This document shows, in pieces, positions 43,601 through 51,679 of a stretch of DNA of 64,000 bases. The stretch comes from an uncultured Bacteroides sp. (GTDB lineage Bacteria > Bacteroidota > Bacteroidia > Bacteroidales > Bacteroidaceae). The stretch lies in assembly GCA_944321495.1 (NCBI GenBank), contig CALULP010000002.1:62001-126000 (forward strand). The letters are read 5' to 3'. Below the pieces are notes generated by a model. The model made no database searches. It worked only from the letters and a program-made list of their open reading frames with translations, and was not told where the DNA came from. Each line of letters starts with the position of its first letter. Position 1 is the stretch's first letter. A program made the translations under genes and the position numbers.

Positions 43601-45097
43601 TTACGCGTACTGTGCCCAGTCGGTGTTGCGCATGTCGCCGCTCTTGGCCAGCTCGGCGTGCATGCCCAGGGCGGCACGGATGGCGTGCGGGGTCTGAGCC
43701 TTGCCGTCGGTCAGCTTCAGGTAGTCCCAAAGGATGTTCTTGTAGTCGGGGTGCACGCAGTTCTCTATGATGGTCTGTGCGCGTTCCTTCGGGCTCTTGC
43801 CGCGCAGGTCGGCCACGCCCTGTTCGGTGACGATGATGTTCACGTCGTGTTCCGAGTGGTCGTGGTGCGACACCATGGGCACGATGGCGCTGATGCGGCC
43901 CTCCTTGGTGACTGACGGGCAGGTGAAGATGGAGATGTAGGCGTTGCGGGTGAAGTCGCCGCTGCCGCCGATGCCGTTCATCATCTTCGTGCCGCCGATG
44001 TGGGTGGAGTTCACGTTGCCGTAGATGTCGGCCTCGATGGCGGTGTTGATGGAGATGATGCCCAAGCGGCGTACGATTTCGGGGCTGTTGGAGATTTCCG
44101 ACGGGCGGAGCACCAGCTTGTCGCCGAAGAACTTCATGTCGCCGTACACCTCGTTCAGGCAGTCGTTGGTCACGGTGAGCGAGCAGCCGGAAGCAAACTT
44201 CACGCGGCCGTCGCGTATCAGGCCGATGACGGCGTTCTGTATCACCTCGGTGTAGATGTTGAAGGCAGGTATGGCGGTGCTGTGTCCCAGGGCGCCGAGC
44301 ACGGCGTTGGCAATGTTGCCCACGCCCGACTGCAGGGGCAGGAAGGTGCTGGGGATAATGCCCCGCTTCATGTCCGATACGAGGAAGTCTGCCACGTTGC
44401 GGCCTATCTGGTCGGTCACGGGGTCGGCAGCCGAGAAGGCGCGTGCCTCGTCGGGCCAGTTGGTCTCTACTACGCCCACAATCTTCTTGGGGTCTACCTG
44501 TATGTAAGGCGTGCCGATGCGGTCGCTCGGCTGGTAGATGGGTATTTCGCGGCGGTAAGGCGGGTCGAGGGGCTCGTACACGTCGTGCAGGCCCATAGCT
44601 GCCTTGCTGTGTGCGGCGTTCAGTTCCACGATGATGTGCTTTGCCAGGCGGCATACGGTGGGGGCGATGCCTCCGGCGGCGGTGAGGTAGATTTTGCCGT
44701 CATCGGTCAGTTCGCAGGCTTCGATGATGGCCACGTCCACTTGGCCCATGAAGCCGTAGCGCAGCTCCTGTGCCATTTGCGAGAGGTGGATGTCGTTGTA
44801 GGCAATCTCGCCGTTGTTTACGGCCGCGCGGAAATCCTTGTTGGTGGTGTAGGGCGCGCGGTAGCGGATGGCCTTGGCGCGGGTCAGCACGCCATCGCAC
44901 GATTCGCCCGTCGAGGCTCCCGTGAAGATGCCCACCTGGAAGGGGTTCCCTTTGGCGTGTTCTGCTTCTGCAATCTTTGCCAGTTCGGCGGTGACGGCTT
45001 TGGCGGTGCCGGCGGGTGTGAATCCGCTCAGGCCGATGTTGTAGCCGTGCTTGATGAGGCTGGCAGCTTCTGCTGCCGAAATTCGGTTGAATGACAT
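43601..45097 (-). CDS. Acetyl-CoA hydrolase/transferase family (succinyl-CoA:acetate or propionate CoA-transferase)
   Basis: 498 residues, standard for the family. It begins ISAAEAASLIKHGYNIGLSGF with the glycine-rich CoA-binding segment; the likely catalytic Glu is in FNIYTEVIQN, followed by GIGGSGDFTRNAY and EQGVADLRGKSP, all family landmarks. It moves CoA between succinyl-, acetyl- and propionyl-CoA; in Bacteroides the expected role is the last step of succinate-to-propionate fermentation. Cytoplasmic. Which acids it uses cannot be decided from sequence. Single gene. Confidence 0.92.
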   Translation of the reverse strand: MSFNRISAAEAASLIKHGYNIGLSGFTPAGTAKAVTAELAKIAEAEHAKGNPFQVGIFTGASTGESCDGVLTRAKAIRYRAPYTTNKDFRAAVNNGEIAYNDIHLSQMAQELRYGFMGQVDVAIIEACELTDDGKIYLTAAGGIAPTVCRLAKHIIVELNAAHSKAAMGLHDVYEPLDPPYRREIPIYQPSDRIGTPYIQVDPKKIVGVVETNWPDEARAFSAADPVTDQIGRNVADFLVSDMKRGIIPSTFLPLQSGVGNIANAVLGALGHSTAIPAFNIYTEVIQNAVIGLIRDGRVKFASGCSLTVTNDCLNEVYGDMKFFGDKLVLRPSEISNSPEIVRRLGIISINTAIEADIYGNVNSTHIGGTKMMNGIGGSGDFTRNAYISIFTCPSVTKEGRISAIVPMVSHHDHSEHDVNIIVTEQGVADLRGKSPKERAQTIIENCVHPDYKNILWDYLKLTDGKAQTPHAIRAALGMHAELAKSGDMRNTDWAQYA

Positions 45098-45149
45098 AGT
45101 AATGCTATTTGTTATGTTGTTGTTAATTATACAGTTGCCTGGGTAGTGC

Positions 45150-45530
45150 TCAGTCGTATTTCCTTTTCAGTATCTCGCTCCACACGATGGCCCTCCTGGC
45201 ATCTTCTGCCGAGCGGATGGCATAGTCTGTGTCAGCATTCCCGTCGGCAGGGGGGATGGGCGGCTTGGGTGCGGCGGCTGCAGGCTTTGCTTCACGGCGC
45301 GGTTGGGGAGCTTCCGGTTGGGCGGGGGCATAGCGGGGGATGAAAGGCTCGGCCTCGGGCGTGGTGCGGTGGGGCGGCAGGGGGTCGCCGGCGTCCGCGG
45401 CTTCGGGCACAGGCGGCATGCCGGGAGGGATGTCCGCAGCCTCTTTCTTCTGCGCCTCCTTTTTGTATTGCCGGGCAATGCCGATGACAATGACGGCGGC
45501 AATGAGCAAAAATTTCACTACATCTTCCAT
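45150..45530 (-). CDS. Conserved Bacteroidales small membrane protein, unknown function
   Basis: 126 residues: one N-terminal membrane helix (about residues 5-20), a basic stretch (QYKKEAQKKEA), a long proline- and alanine-rich linker, and a C-terminal motif SAEDARRAIVWSEILKRKY. I recall that tail as conserved in small Bacteroides proteins of this layout. The linker is low-complexity and may vary. No catalytic residues. It is probably a membrane-anchored cytoplasmic tail that binds a partner through its C-terminus. Confidence 0.7.
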   Translation of the reverse strand: MEDVVKFLLIAAVIVIGIARQYKKEAQKKEAADIPPGMPPVPEAADAGDPLPPHRTTPEAEPFIPRYAPAQPEAPQPRREAKPAAAAPKPPIPPADGNADTDYAIRSAEDARRAIVWSEILKRKYD

Positions 45531-45623
45531 GGTTTATCCGCTGTTTTCTGATTTCCGCCCAAAGTTAAGGATAAAATCCGTGTCTTCCATGCTTTTCCCG
45601 AAAAAGACGCGAAGTGAAGCATG

Positions 45624-45738
45624 AAAAAAGGGCAGCTTCACAGCTCCCCTTCGTCATTTTTTAACCTAAACCTTAACTATGAAAAAATCTAATGTTTCTT
45701 TCATTTGCAAAGAACTGAAAATATTTCGGTACAGCCAA
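45624..45738 (-). ncRNA. Candidate small RNA, locus 2
   Basis: On the minus strand: TTGG (45738-45735), 19 bases, GTTCTTTG (45715-45708) as a degenerate promoter, then about 75 bases to the hairpin GGGGAGCTGTGAAGCTGCCC (45649-45630) and a T-run (45629-45624). The middle (CATAGTTAAGGTTTAGGTTAA) is clearly related to the unit at 18197-18293. The -7 box is poorer than in locus 1. It lies upstream of, and on the same strand as, the small membrane protein gene, so a leader role is an alternative. Confidence 0.5.
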
Positions 45739-45802
45739 TTAAGGATATAAAAAAGTCACAGTCGTTAACCTTTTTTAAACACAGGAGGCCATCTCCGTCC
45801 CC

Positions 45803-45885
45803 CCTTGTCCGTTATTTTTCCGGTCCATACAGCCGAAGCCCCACCGAACGAGTACCGACCGGGGTACGACCCAGGTACGGCCCGG
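45803..45885. repeat. Dispersed 83-base repeat, copy 2
   Basis: Gap-free partner of 4853-4935, with about 83 percent identity by hand count. See that entry for shared blocks. Confidence 0.8.
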
Positions 45886-46121
45886 GTAGGGGCGGCGGGT
45901 GTAAGGATTGTTCTCAGGGGGGAAGAAACTTCCGTTCATACTATGGGCGAATTACCGTGTGAATATGTGGGCGGAGATATTTTGTCTTTTATGGGAAGAA
46001 AACTGCCTATATTGACTATCTTTGTACCGGGGCTTTCGGAATTGGGCTTATATCCGCACTATGGTATACGGGTTGGTATCGCATTTACATTGCTCCGGCA
46101 TTTATAGAATGAGAATTGTAT

Positions 46122-46562
46122 ATGAAAAAGCTGTTTACTCTATTTCTAATCATAGCTTGTCTGCTGACTTGCCACGCCTGCCAGCAGGACGATGAAGACC
46201 GGTGGCCGCCGGATGACAAGCGCACGTTGGAAGTCTTTGTCTATTATCGGCAAGGCAATGAGATGCGCGTGGATTATGGGGCAAAGATTTATTTGTATTA
46301 CGATTGCGAAGAGTTGTATAATCTGACGGATTTTGATGAATACCAAGGAAATGGCCTGCTGATGAAAGATGGTGAACCCATCACTCCATTTTGTGGAGCT
46401 GTACTGGTCACTGATGCTTTCAGGACACTGGTAGATAAGGATAGGACTGTTTCTATCTTAGTAGAAAGTGCAGTACAGGATAGAATAACATGGACGGCTT
46501 TCCCATCAATGGGAATAGATACCCCTATTAAGCTTACTTGGATACTTAATGAGGGTATGTGA
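46122..46562 (+). CDS. Lipoprotein of unknown function
   Basis: 146 residues from the ATG at 46122. The signal KKLFTLFLIIACLLTCHAC ends in a Cys at about residue 20 (CHAC), fitting a lipobox loosely. The mature part is acidic and beta-like (TLEVFVYYRQGNEMRVDYGAKIYLYYD), with no motif I recognise. It may be a small immunoglobulin-like or carboxypeptidase-regulatory-like fold. A -7 box (46017-46024) lies about 100 bases upstream and a strong terminator follows, so it is monocistronic. Confidence 0.72.
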   Translation: MKKLFTLFLIIACLLTCHACQQDDEDRWPPDDKRTLEVFVYYRQGNEMRVDYGAKIYLYYDCEELYNLTDFDEYQGNGLLMKDGEPITPFCGAVLVTDAFRTLVDKDRTVSILVESAVQDRITWTAFPSMGIDTPIKLTWILNEGM

Positions 46563-46582
46563 TTTCATTTGTATCCTATTTT

Positions 46583-46615
46583 CCCCGGGCAGGGAAACCT
46601 TGCCCGGGGATTTTT
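46583..46615 (+). terminator. Intrinsic terminator after lipoprotein gene
   Basis: CCCCGGGCAGG (46583-46593) pairs with CCTTGCCCGGGG (46598-46609), with one bulged base and loop GAAA; TTTTT follows at 46611-46615. Confidence 0.9.
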
Positions 46616-46649
46616 ATGTCCTGCCCGTAGGGAACAGGCAGGGGGAGTG

Positions 46650-48023
46650 TCAGTCTGCCGTTTCCTCACCCTTCAGAGTGGCGGAGGTGGCTTCGGTAAT
46701 CCGCACCCGTACGAGGTCGCCTACGCGGTGGGTGCCGCGGTCGAACACTACCACGCGGTTCTGCTCCGTGCGGCCGAACAGCTGGTCGCGGCTGCGCTTG
46801 CTTACGCCTTCGGCCAGCACTTCGTAGGTGCGGCCCACGCAGCGGGCGTTGCTCTCGGCGGAGAGGCGGTTCTGCAAGGCGATGATTTCCTCCAGGCGGC
46901 GCACTTTCACTTCTTCGGGCACGTCGTCGGGCAGGTGCTTGCTGGCAAAGGTGCCGGGGCGCTCGCTGTACTTGAACATGAAGGCGGAGTCGTAGGCACA
47001 CTCCTCCATCAGTGAGAGCGACAGGGCGTGGTCTTCTTCCGTCTCGCTGTGGAAGCCGCTGAAGATGTCGGTCGACAGGCCGCAGTCGGGGATGATGCGG
47101 CGGATGGCCGCCACGCGTTCCAGGTACCACTCGCGGTCGTACTTGCGGTTCATCAGTTTCAGGATGCGGCTGCTTCCGCTCTGCACGGGCAGGTGGATGT
47201 GGCGGCACACGTTGGGCTCTTCGGCAATGACGTGCAGGGTCTCGTCGCTCATGTCCTTGGGGTGGGAGGTGGTGAAGCGGATGCGCATGCCGGGCGCATT
47301 CTTCGCCACGGTGCGCAGCAGGACGGGGAAGGTGACCACCGTGCCGTCCGGGCGGGTGAAGCGGTAGGAGTTGACGTTTTGCCCCAGCAGGGTGACTTCC
47401 TTGTAGCCTTTCTCTTGCAGGTCGGCCACTTCGCGCAGGATGCTTTCCACGTCGCGGCTGCGCTCGCGGCCCCGGGTGTAGGGCACGATGCAGTAGGTGC
47501 AGAAGTTGTTGCACCCGCGCATGATGGATACGAAGCCCGAGATGTGGTTGCCGCATATCCTGGCGGGCACCACGTCGCGGTAGGTTTCGGTGGTGGACAG
47601 TTCTACGTTGATGGCTTTTTCGCCCGCCTCTACGGAGGCTATCAGGTGGGGCAGCGATAGGTAGGCGTCGGGGCCTGCCACGAGGTCTACGCCGTGGTGC
47701 TCGATGAGGTCTTCTTTCACCCGTTCGGCCATGCAGCCCAGCACGCCCACGATGAGGTGGGGGCATTTTTTCTTCAATGCGTGGAAGAAGTCCAGGCGGT
47801 TCCATATCTTCTGCTCGGCGTTGTCGCGTATGGAGCAGGTATTCATGAACACGGCGTCCGCCTCGTCCAGCGTCCGGGCGGGTGTGTAGCCTGCCATCTG
47901 CATGATGGAGGCGATGACTTCACTGTCGGCCACGTTCATCTGGCAGCCGTAGGTTTCGATGAACAGCTTTTTGCTGTCGCCGTCAGTTGCAGATTTAAAG
48001 TCTGCTTCTGTCTGTTTCTTCAT
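46650..48023 (-). CDS. miaB: tRNA-2-methylthio-N6-dimethylallyladenosine synthase
   Basis: 457 residues from the Met at 48023; a longer frame back to 48185 runs through the promoter and hairpin repeat and is not used. The UPF0004 domain carries YGCQMNVADSE and the other cluster cysteines (NTCSIR, LGCMAERV), the radical SAM motif is MRGCNNFCTYCIVPYTRGRE, and a TRAM domain closes the protein. It adds the methylthio group at A37 of tRNAs reading U-initial codons. Cytoplasmic. A minus-strand -7 box TATCTTTG lies at 48109-48102, so the mRNA starts with the TTTTTCTTTCG hairpin. Confidence 0.96.
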   Translation of the reverse strand: MKKQTEADFKSATDGDSKKLFIETYGCQMNVADSEVIASIMQMAGYTPARTLDEADAVFMNTCSIRDNAEQKIWNRLDFFHALKKKCPHLIVGVLGCMAERVKEDLIEHHGVDLVAGPDAYLSLPHLIASVEAGEKAINVELSTTETYRDVVPARICGNHISGFVSIMRGCNNFCTYCIVPYTRGRERSRDVESILREVADLQEKGYKEVTLLGQNVNSYRFTRPDGTVVTFPVLLRTVAKNAPGMRIRFTTSHPKDMSDETLHVIAEEPNVCRHIHLPVQSGSSRILKLMNRKYDREWYLERVAAIRRIIPDCGLSTDIFSGFHSETEEDHALSLSLMEECAYDSAFMFKYSERPGTFASKHLPDDVPEEVKVRRLEEIIALQNRLSAESNARCVGRTYEVLAEGVSKRSRDQLFGRTEQNRVVVFDRGTHRVGDLVRVRITEATSATLKGEETAD

Positions 48024-48053
48024 AAAGTTTGAATGGTTTAATGTATTATAAGT

Positions 48054-48095
48054 CTTGCACTTTTTCTTTCGGGTAAGCGAAAGAAAAAGTGCAAG
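48054..48095. repeat. TTTTTCTTTCG hairpin repeat, copy 2
   Basis: CTTGCACTTTTTCTTTCG (48054-48071) and its exact complement (48078-48095) enclose loop GGTAAG. It lies between the miaB -7 box and start, so it should be transcribed as a 5' UTR hairpin. Confidence 0.92.
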
Positions 48096-48101
48096 GCGTT
48101 G

Positions 48102-48109
48102 CAAAGATA
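48102..48109 (-). promoter_or_regulatory. -7 box of miaB promoter
   Basis: Minus-strand TATCTTTG, exact. No clear -33 box. Confidence 0.5.
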
Positions 48110-48172
48110 CGCCTTCTCTTTCAATTGGCAGTAATGGGGTGGGGAAAAAGGCGGGTGGAAGGGCAAAAGAAC

Positions 48173-48264
48173 GAGGGTGTGTCAAAAATGCAATGGTAAC
48201 TTAATTCTCCTCCTCCCGGGAGGAGGGAAATTTGTACTATATCTTATTATTTTGACACACCCTC
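48173..48264. mobile_element. MITE-like element, copy 1 (92 bases)
   Basis: GAGGGTGTGTCAAAA (48173-48187) and its perfect complement TTTTGACACACCCTC (48250-48264) are terminal inverted repeats. In the middle is the palindrome CCTCCTCCCGGGAGGAGG (48209-48226). The same element, in the other orientation, is at 56687-56774. It encodes nothing. It lies between the miaB upstream region and the DUF1080 operon end, where it may also act as a terminator. Confidence 0.75.
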
Positions 48265-48301
48265 GGAAAAGGGACAGTGTGGCAGGAGATGTTCCTTGCC
48301 G

Positions 48302-49693
48302 TTACTTGATGCGGGGCACGTACATTTCCTCGGCTGTGATGCCGCAGGCTTTCTTCATCTGCAGGGCGTATTCCAGTTTGCCCACTTCGGGGCTCACGTT
48401 GTTGGAACCGAAGGTGAACTTCACGCCGGCCTTCTTGGCTTTCTCGATGATGCGTTGGCTGGGGATGCGGTACAGCTCGTTTATCTCCAGCGCCTTGCCG
48501 TTCTTCACCAGTTCGCGGATGACTTTGTCTACCCGTGCGTCAGTCCAGAACTGTTCGTAGCGGTCGTTCATGCACTCGGGCAGGAAGAAGGGGTTGACAA
48601 AGATGTCGGCAGGCTCTTGCAGCACGTCGCACGTCTTTTCCACAATCAGGTCCATGTAGGCTTCCTGGTCGTTGTCGTCTATCACCACTTCGGGGGCTAT
48701 CCACAGGCGCACGCGGCGTCCCTTGCGGTCGGTGAAGGTCAGGGCATCGGTGAATACGTAGTCGAACTGCTCCCTGGCTTCCTTGGAGAAGGTGGTGCTC
48801 CATTCCCTTCCTTCGCCTTGCATGGCGAGCACGAACGGTTGTGTGCGCATGGAGTCAAGGAAGTTGTACACCCCTTCGTCGCTGGTGATGGGGAACCCGA
48901 TGCCGCAGTTGGGCGCTATGGCGTAGTTGATGCCCAGGCGGCGCGACTGGCGGGCGGCAGCCTCTTTGGTGAATCCGCCCTTCAGGTGCACGTGGTAGTC
49001 CAGCACGGGGAAGTCCTGCTGGTGCAGGCGGATGATTTCGTCAGCCTGTTCGTCCTGTGCCTCGGCTCGCTGCCTGGCCCTTTCGTCCTTGCTGCACTCC
49101 AGCCGGCGCAGGGTGATGTCGCGGAATTCCACGAAGCCCTCGCTGGCCACCAGGGCAAGGGTGCCGTGCGAAAGCAGTTCTTGCTCATGGGCGGGCAGGC
49201 GGAAAGGCTTTTCCGGCTCGATGTATTCCACCAAGGTGTCGTTGTCCACCTTCACCACGACGCACTTGCCCAGCACGCGGATAGTCAGGTCGAACCATTC
49301 ACCGTCTTTCGCGGGGCTTTTCACCACGTTGCGCACGGAGAGCAGGCTGCCCGTTTTGCGCCACCATGCAGGCGACTGCCGGTCGTTGTCCAACGCCACT
49401 GCGTAGCCCTTGCCCGAGGCGTCGGTGTGGAAGGCTACGCTGCCTTTCCCGCCGTCTACGGTGCGTGCTTGCAGGTGCAGTTCAAAGTCCGTATAGTCGC
49501 CGTCTTTCAGCAGCAGGCGGGTTTGCGGGCCGGCAAGCTGCAGCACATTGCTTTGCACTTTGGCTTTTCCGGTGATTTCCCACCTGTCCAGGTTGCTGCC
49601 GTCAAACAGCACTTCCGTTTCCTGCGTGCCGCACGATGACAGGCCTGCCAGTGAAAGGCAGGCTGTCAGTGTTGCGATGATTTGTTTCTTCAT
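48302..49693 (-). CDS. Lipoprotein fusing DUF1080 and PHP-like domains
   Basis: 463 residues. Lipobox LSSC puts the Cys at about residue 21. Residues about 27-200 are a DUF1080 (3-keto-disaccharide hydrolase, concanavalin-like) domain: LFDGSNLDRWEITGKAKV, SVAFHTDASGKGYAVALDN, and VEFRDITLRRL at its end. Residues about 230-460 look like a PHP-type metal-dependent hydrolase: LDYHVHLKGG with the HxH pair, and FTFGSNNVSPEVGKLEYAL near the end. The fusion is unusual to me. It is the last gene of the oxidoreductase operon, so the PHP part may act on an oxidised sugar or a phosphate ester produced there. Confidence 0.8.
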   Translation of the reverse strand: MKKQIIATLTACLSLAGLSSCGTQETEVLFDGSNLDRWEITGKAKVQSNVLQLAGPQTRLLLKDGDYTDFELHLQARTVDGGKGSVAFHTDASGKGYAVALDNDRQSPAWWRKTGSLLSVRNVVKSPAKDGEWFDLTIRVLGKCVVVKVDNDTLVEYIEPEKPFRLPAHEQELLSHGTLALVASEGFVEFRDITLRRLECSKDERARQRAEAQDEQADEIIRLHQQDFPVLDYHVHLKGGFTKEAAARQSRRLGINYAIAPNCGIGFPITSDEGVYNFLDSMRTQPFVLAMQGEGREWSTTFSKEAREQFDYVFTDALTFTDRKGRRVRLWIAPEVVIDDNDQEAYMDLIVEKTCDVLQEPADIFVNPFFLPECMNDRYEQFWTDARVDKVIRELVKNGKALEINELYRIPSQRIIEKAKKAGVKFTFGSNNVSPEVGKLEYALQMKKACGITAEEMYVPRIK

Positions 49694-49703
49694 ACAGGCT
49701 GTT

Positions 49704-50621
49704 TTACTTCACGAAGTCAGCCTTCTTCAGGTATTCGGCACTCTTGCGGGCGGCTTCAAACATCATGTCCATGGCAGCGTCGTTGTCTGTCTTGGCTTTT
49801 TCGCGCACGTCGCGTGTCATTTCTATCTCGACCACATAGTCTTTCATGCCGTTCTTGTAGAACTGGTCGAAGATGGCCTTGAAGTCGATGTCGCCGCTTT
49901 CGCCGATGACGAACTCATCCTTGATGTGCAGCATCTGGATGCGGTTGGGGTATTTCTTCAGGTAAGCCACGGGGTCTTTGCCGCCCTTGGAGCACCAGTA
50001 CACGTCCAGTTCAAAGAACACATACTGCGGGTCGGTGTGCTCTACCAGGTATTCCCACATCACGTCGTTGGTGCCTTCCAGCGTCTTGTACTCGGCGGAG
50101 TGGTTGTGGTAGCCTAATTTCAGTCCGTATTCGGCAGCTATCTTGCCTACGCGGTTGAAGTAGTCGCACATGCGTTGCACGTCGGCCACGGTATAGTCCA
50201 CCTTGTAGCTGGGGATGACGAAATACTTGCCGCCGCAGGCTTTCTGTACTTCAAACAGCTTGCGCCAGCGGTTCATGATTTCTTCCTCCTTGCCGGGTTC
50301 TTCCTGGATGCTGGAGTGCGTGGAGATGATTTCTATCCCGTTCTTGTCGCACAGTGCCTTGAAGTCGGGAGCCTCCATGCCGAATACTTTCGGGTCGCCG
50401 CCCCATTGTACCAGTTCGCAGGCACGGTAACCCATGCCGGCAAGCCGTTCGATGGAGGCAACGGGGTCCTTCTGCATGGCGCCCATCACGGAGTAGAGCT
50501 GGATGCCTATTTTCTTGTCTGCCTGTGCCATCACGTTTTGGGGCATGATGAAAGCCAGGGCAGCCACCGCGCAGGCACCGAGTGCCTTTAAGCCGCGGCG
50601 CAGGTTCAATAAGTTTTTCAT
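49704..50621 (-). CDS. Secreted sugar isomerase/epimerase-like TIM barrel
   Basis: 305 residues with a signal region (to about residue 33, NVMAQ). The xylose-isomerase-like (AP-endonuclease 2) barrel shows IGIQLYSV, GYRACELVQWGG, ISTHSS, LGYHNHSAEY, FELDVYW, LHIKDEF and YVVEIEM, with metal ligands at Glu, Asp, His and Glu. In the keto-sugar route related proteins act as lyases or epimerases on 3-keto-glycosides, which fits the neighbours. It starts 10 bases before the fusion gene (downstream) and 133 bases after the DUF1080 gene, with a hairpin in that gap. Confidence 0.88.
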   Translation of the reverse strand: MKNLLNLRRGLKALGACAVAALAFIMPQNVMAQADKKIGIQLYSVMGAMQKDPVASIERLAGMGYRACELVQWGGDPKVFGMEAPDFKALCDKNGIEIISTHSSIQEEPGKEEEIMNRWRKLFEVQKACGGKYFVIPSYKVDYTVADVQRMCDYFNRVGKIAAEYGLKLGYHNHSAEYKTLEGTNDVMWEYLVEHTDPQYVFFELDVYWCSKGGKDPVAYLKKYPNRIQMLHIKDEFVIGESGDIDFKAIFDQFYKNGMKDYVVEIEMTRDVREKAKTDNDAAMDMMFEAARKSAEYLKKADFVK

Positions 50622-50673
50622 AACGATTGTGTCTTTTTTTTGAGGGTTTGTTGTAAGGGTAAAATAAATAAAA

Positions 50674-50732
50674 GGGCTGTGTCGAAATGAAAAATAACGG
50701 ATTGTCAGTATTCTTTTGATTTCGACACGCCC
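50674..50732 (-). terminator. Hairpin in the operon between DUF1080 and TIM-barrel genes
   Basis: GGGCTGTGTCGAAAT (50674-50688) pairs with ATTTCGACACGCCC (50719-50732) with one bulged base. On the minus strand it is followed by TTTTATT, 22 bases after the DUF1080 stop, so it may attenuate the last two genes. The arm GTGTCGAAA resembles the MITE ends but the core does not. Confidence 0.6.
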
Positions 50733-50754
50733 TCTTTTCAGGAAGGAGTATCGC

Positions 50755-51633
50755 TTAGTCGAGCACCTTCACGCGGATGTTGCGGAACCAGATGTCATCG
50801 CCATGGTCTTGCAGGCCGATGTAACCTTCGTGGTTGTCGCCGCCGCAGTTGTTCAACAGCTCAAATGCCAGGGGCCATGCCGTTTCGCTGAACTTGCTGG
50901 CCTGGAGCATGTCGGTCCATTGCTTGGTCCAGAGGTGGTATTCCAGCACGTTCTGGTCGTTCTGTCCGTGAACCACGGTGCCTTTGTAAACCATGATTTT
51001 AGCCTTGTTCCATTCGCCGAAGGGCTTTGCGTTCTGCGGTTTGGCGGGAATCATGTCGTACAGCGAAGCCGACTGGCGGTTGTTGTCCTTGCCCAACTTG
51101 GCGTCCGGATGGTTTTCGTTGTCCAGCAGCTGGTATTCGGGAGCGGAGATGTAGATAGGTTCCAGCACCTCGTTGCCGTCCTTGTCTTTCGACATCACTT
51201 CCTGTGCTAAGTACAGGATACCCGAGTTGCCGCCCTTCGAGATTTTCCATTCAAACTCCAGTTCAAAGTTCTTGAACTTGTGCGAGAAAATCAGGTCGCC
51301 GCCGTCGGCCACCTGTGCCTCGCCGCCGCCGCTGCCGTTAAACTTCAGGCAGCCGTCCTCGATGACCCAGCGTGCGGGAACGTTTTCTTTGCCATATCCG
51401 CGCCAGCCTTTCATCGACTTGCCGTCGAAGATGACGTAGTAACCGTCCTTATCCTTGGTAAATTCGTCCAGGTTCACTTGCGGGTTGTCCAGCACCCTGT
51501 ATTCGGGCATGGCGCTTTCCGTTTGGGCTTGTGCGCCGTCGGCGTTAGCCTGTTGTTTTTTCTGGCCGCCGCCGCAGGCAACCAGCGAGCCGGCTGCCAG
51601 GCAGCAGGCCAAGGAATAAATTGCTTTTTTCAT
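50755..51633 (-). CDS. DUF1080 lipoprotein (3-keto-disaccharide hydrolase family)
   Basis: 292 residues from the Met at 51633, chosen because it opens a lipoprotein signal with lipobox LVAC (Cys about residue 20). A longer frame to 51744 overlaps the preceding oxidoreductase gene. The single DUF1080 domain shows YYVIFDGKSMKGWRGYG, FELEFEWKISKGGNSGILY, PEYQLLDNENHPDA and IGLQDHGDDIWFRNIRVKVL. Family members cleave or hydrate glycosides oxidised at C3. It follows the Tat oxidoreductase by 46 bases. Confidence 0.9.
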   Translation of the reverse strand: MKKAIYSLACCLAAGSLVACGGGQKKQQANADGAQAQTESAMPEYRVLDNPQVNLDEFTKDKDGYYVIFDGKSMKGWRGYGKENVPARWVIEDGCLKFNGSGGGEAQVADGGDLIFSHKFKNFELEFEWKISKGGNSGILYLAQEVMSKDKDGNEVLEPIYISAPEYQLLDNENHPDAKLGKDNNRQSASLYDMIPAKPQNAKPFGEWNKAKIMVYKGTVVHGQNDQNVLEYHLWTKQWTDMLQASKFSETAWPLAFELLNNCGGDNHEGYIGLQDHGDDIWFRNIRVKVLD

Positions 51634-51679
51634 AATGTATGTGTGCATTTTAAGTGATTGGTTATTCGGTTTGTTCTTG

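Larger units (their letters stand above)
45531..46121. other. 591-base gene-free region with small RNA candidate and dispersed repeat
   Basis: It contains the second small-RNA-like unit (45624-45738, minus strand), copy 2 of the 83-base dispersed repeat (45803-45885), and an exact -7 box TATCTTTG (46017-46024) before the lipoprotein gene. Open frames of up to 100 codons over the repeat have no coding signs. Confidence 0.65.

Noticed and set aside
48173..48264. Plain bidirectional terminator instead of a mobile element
   Set aside because: A terminator would not keep its interior and central palindrome in a second inverted copy 8.4 kb away; it may still act as one.
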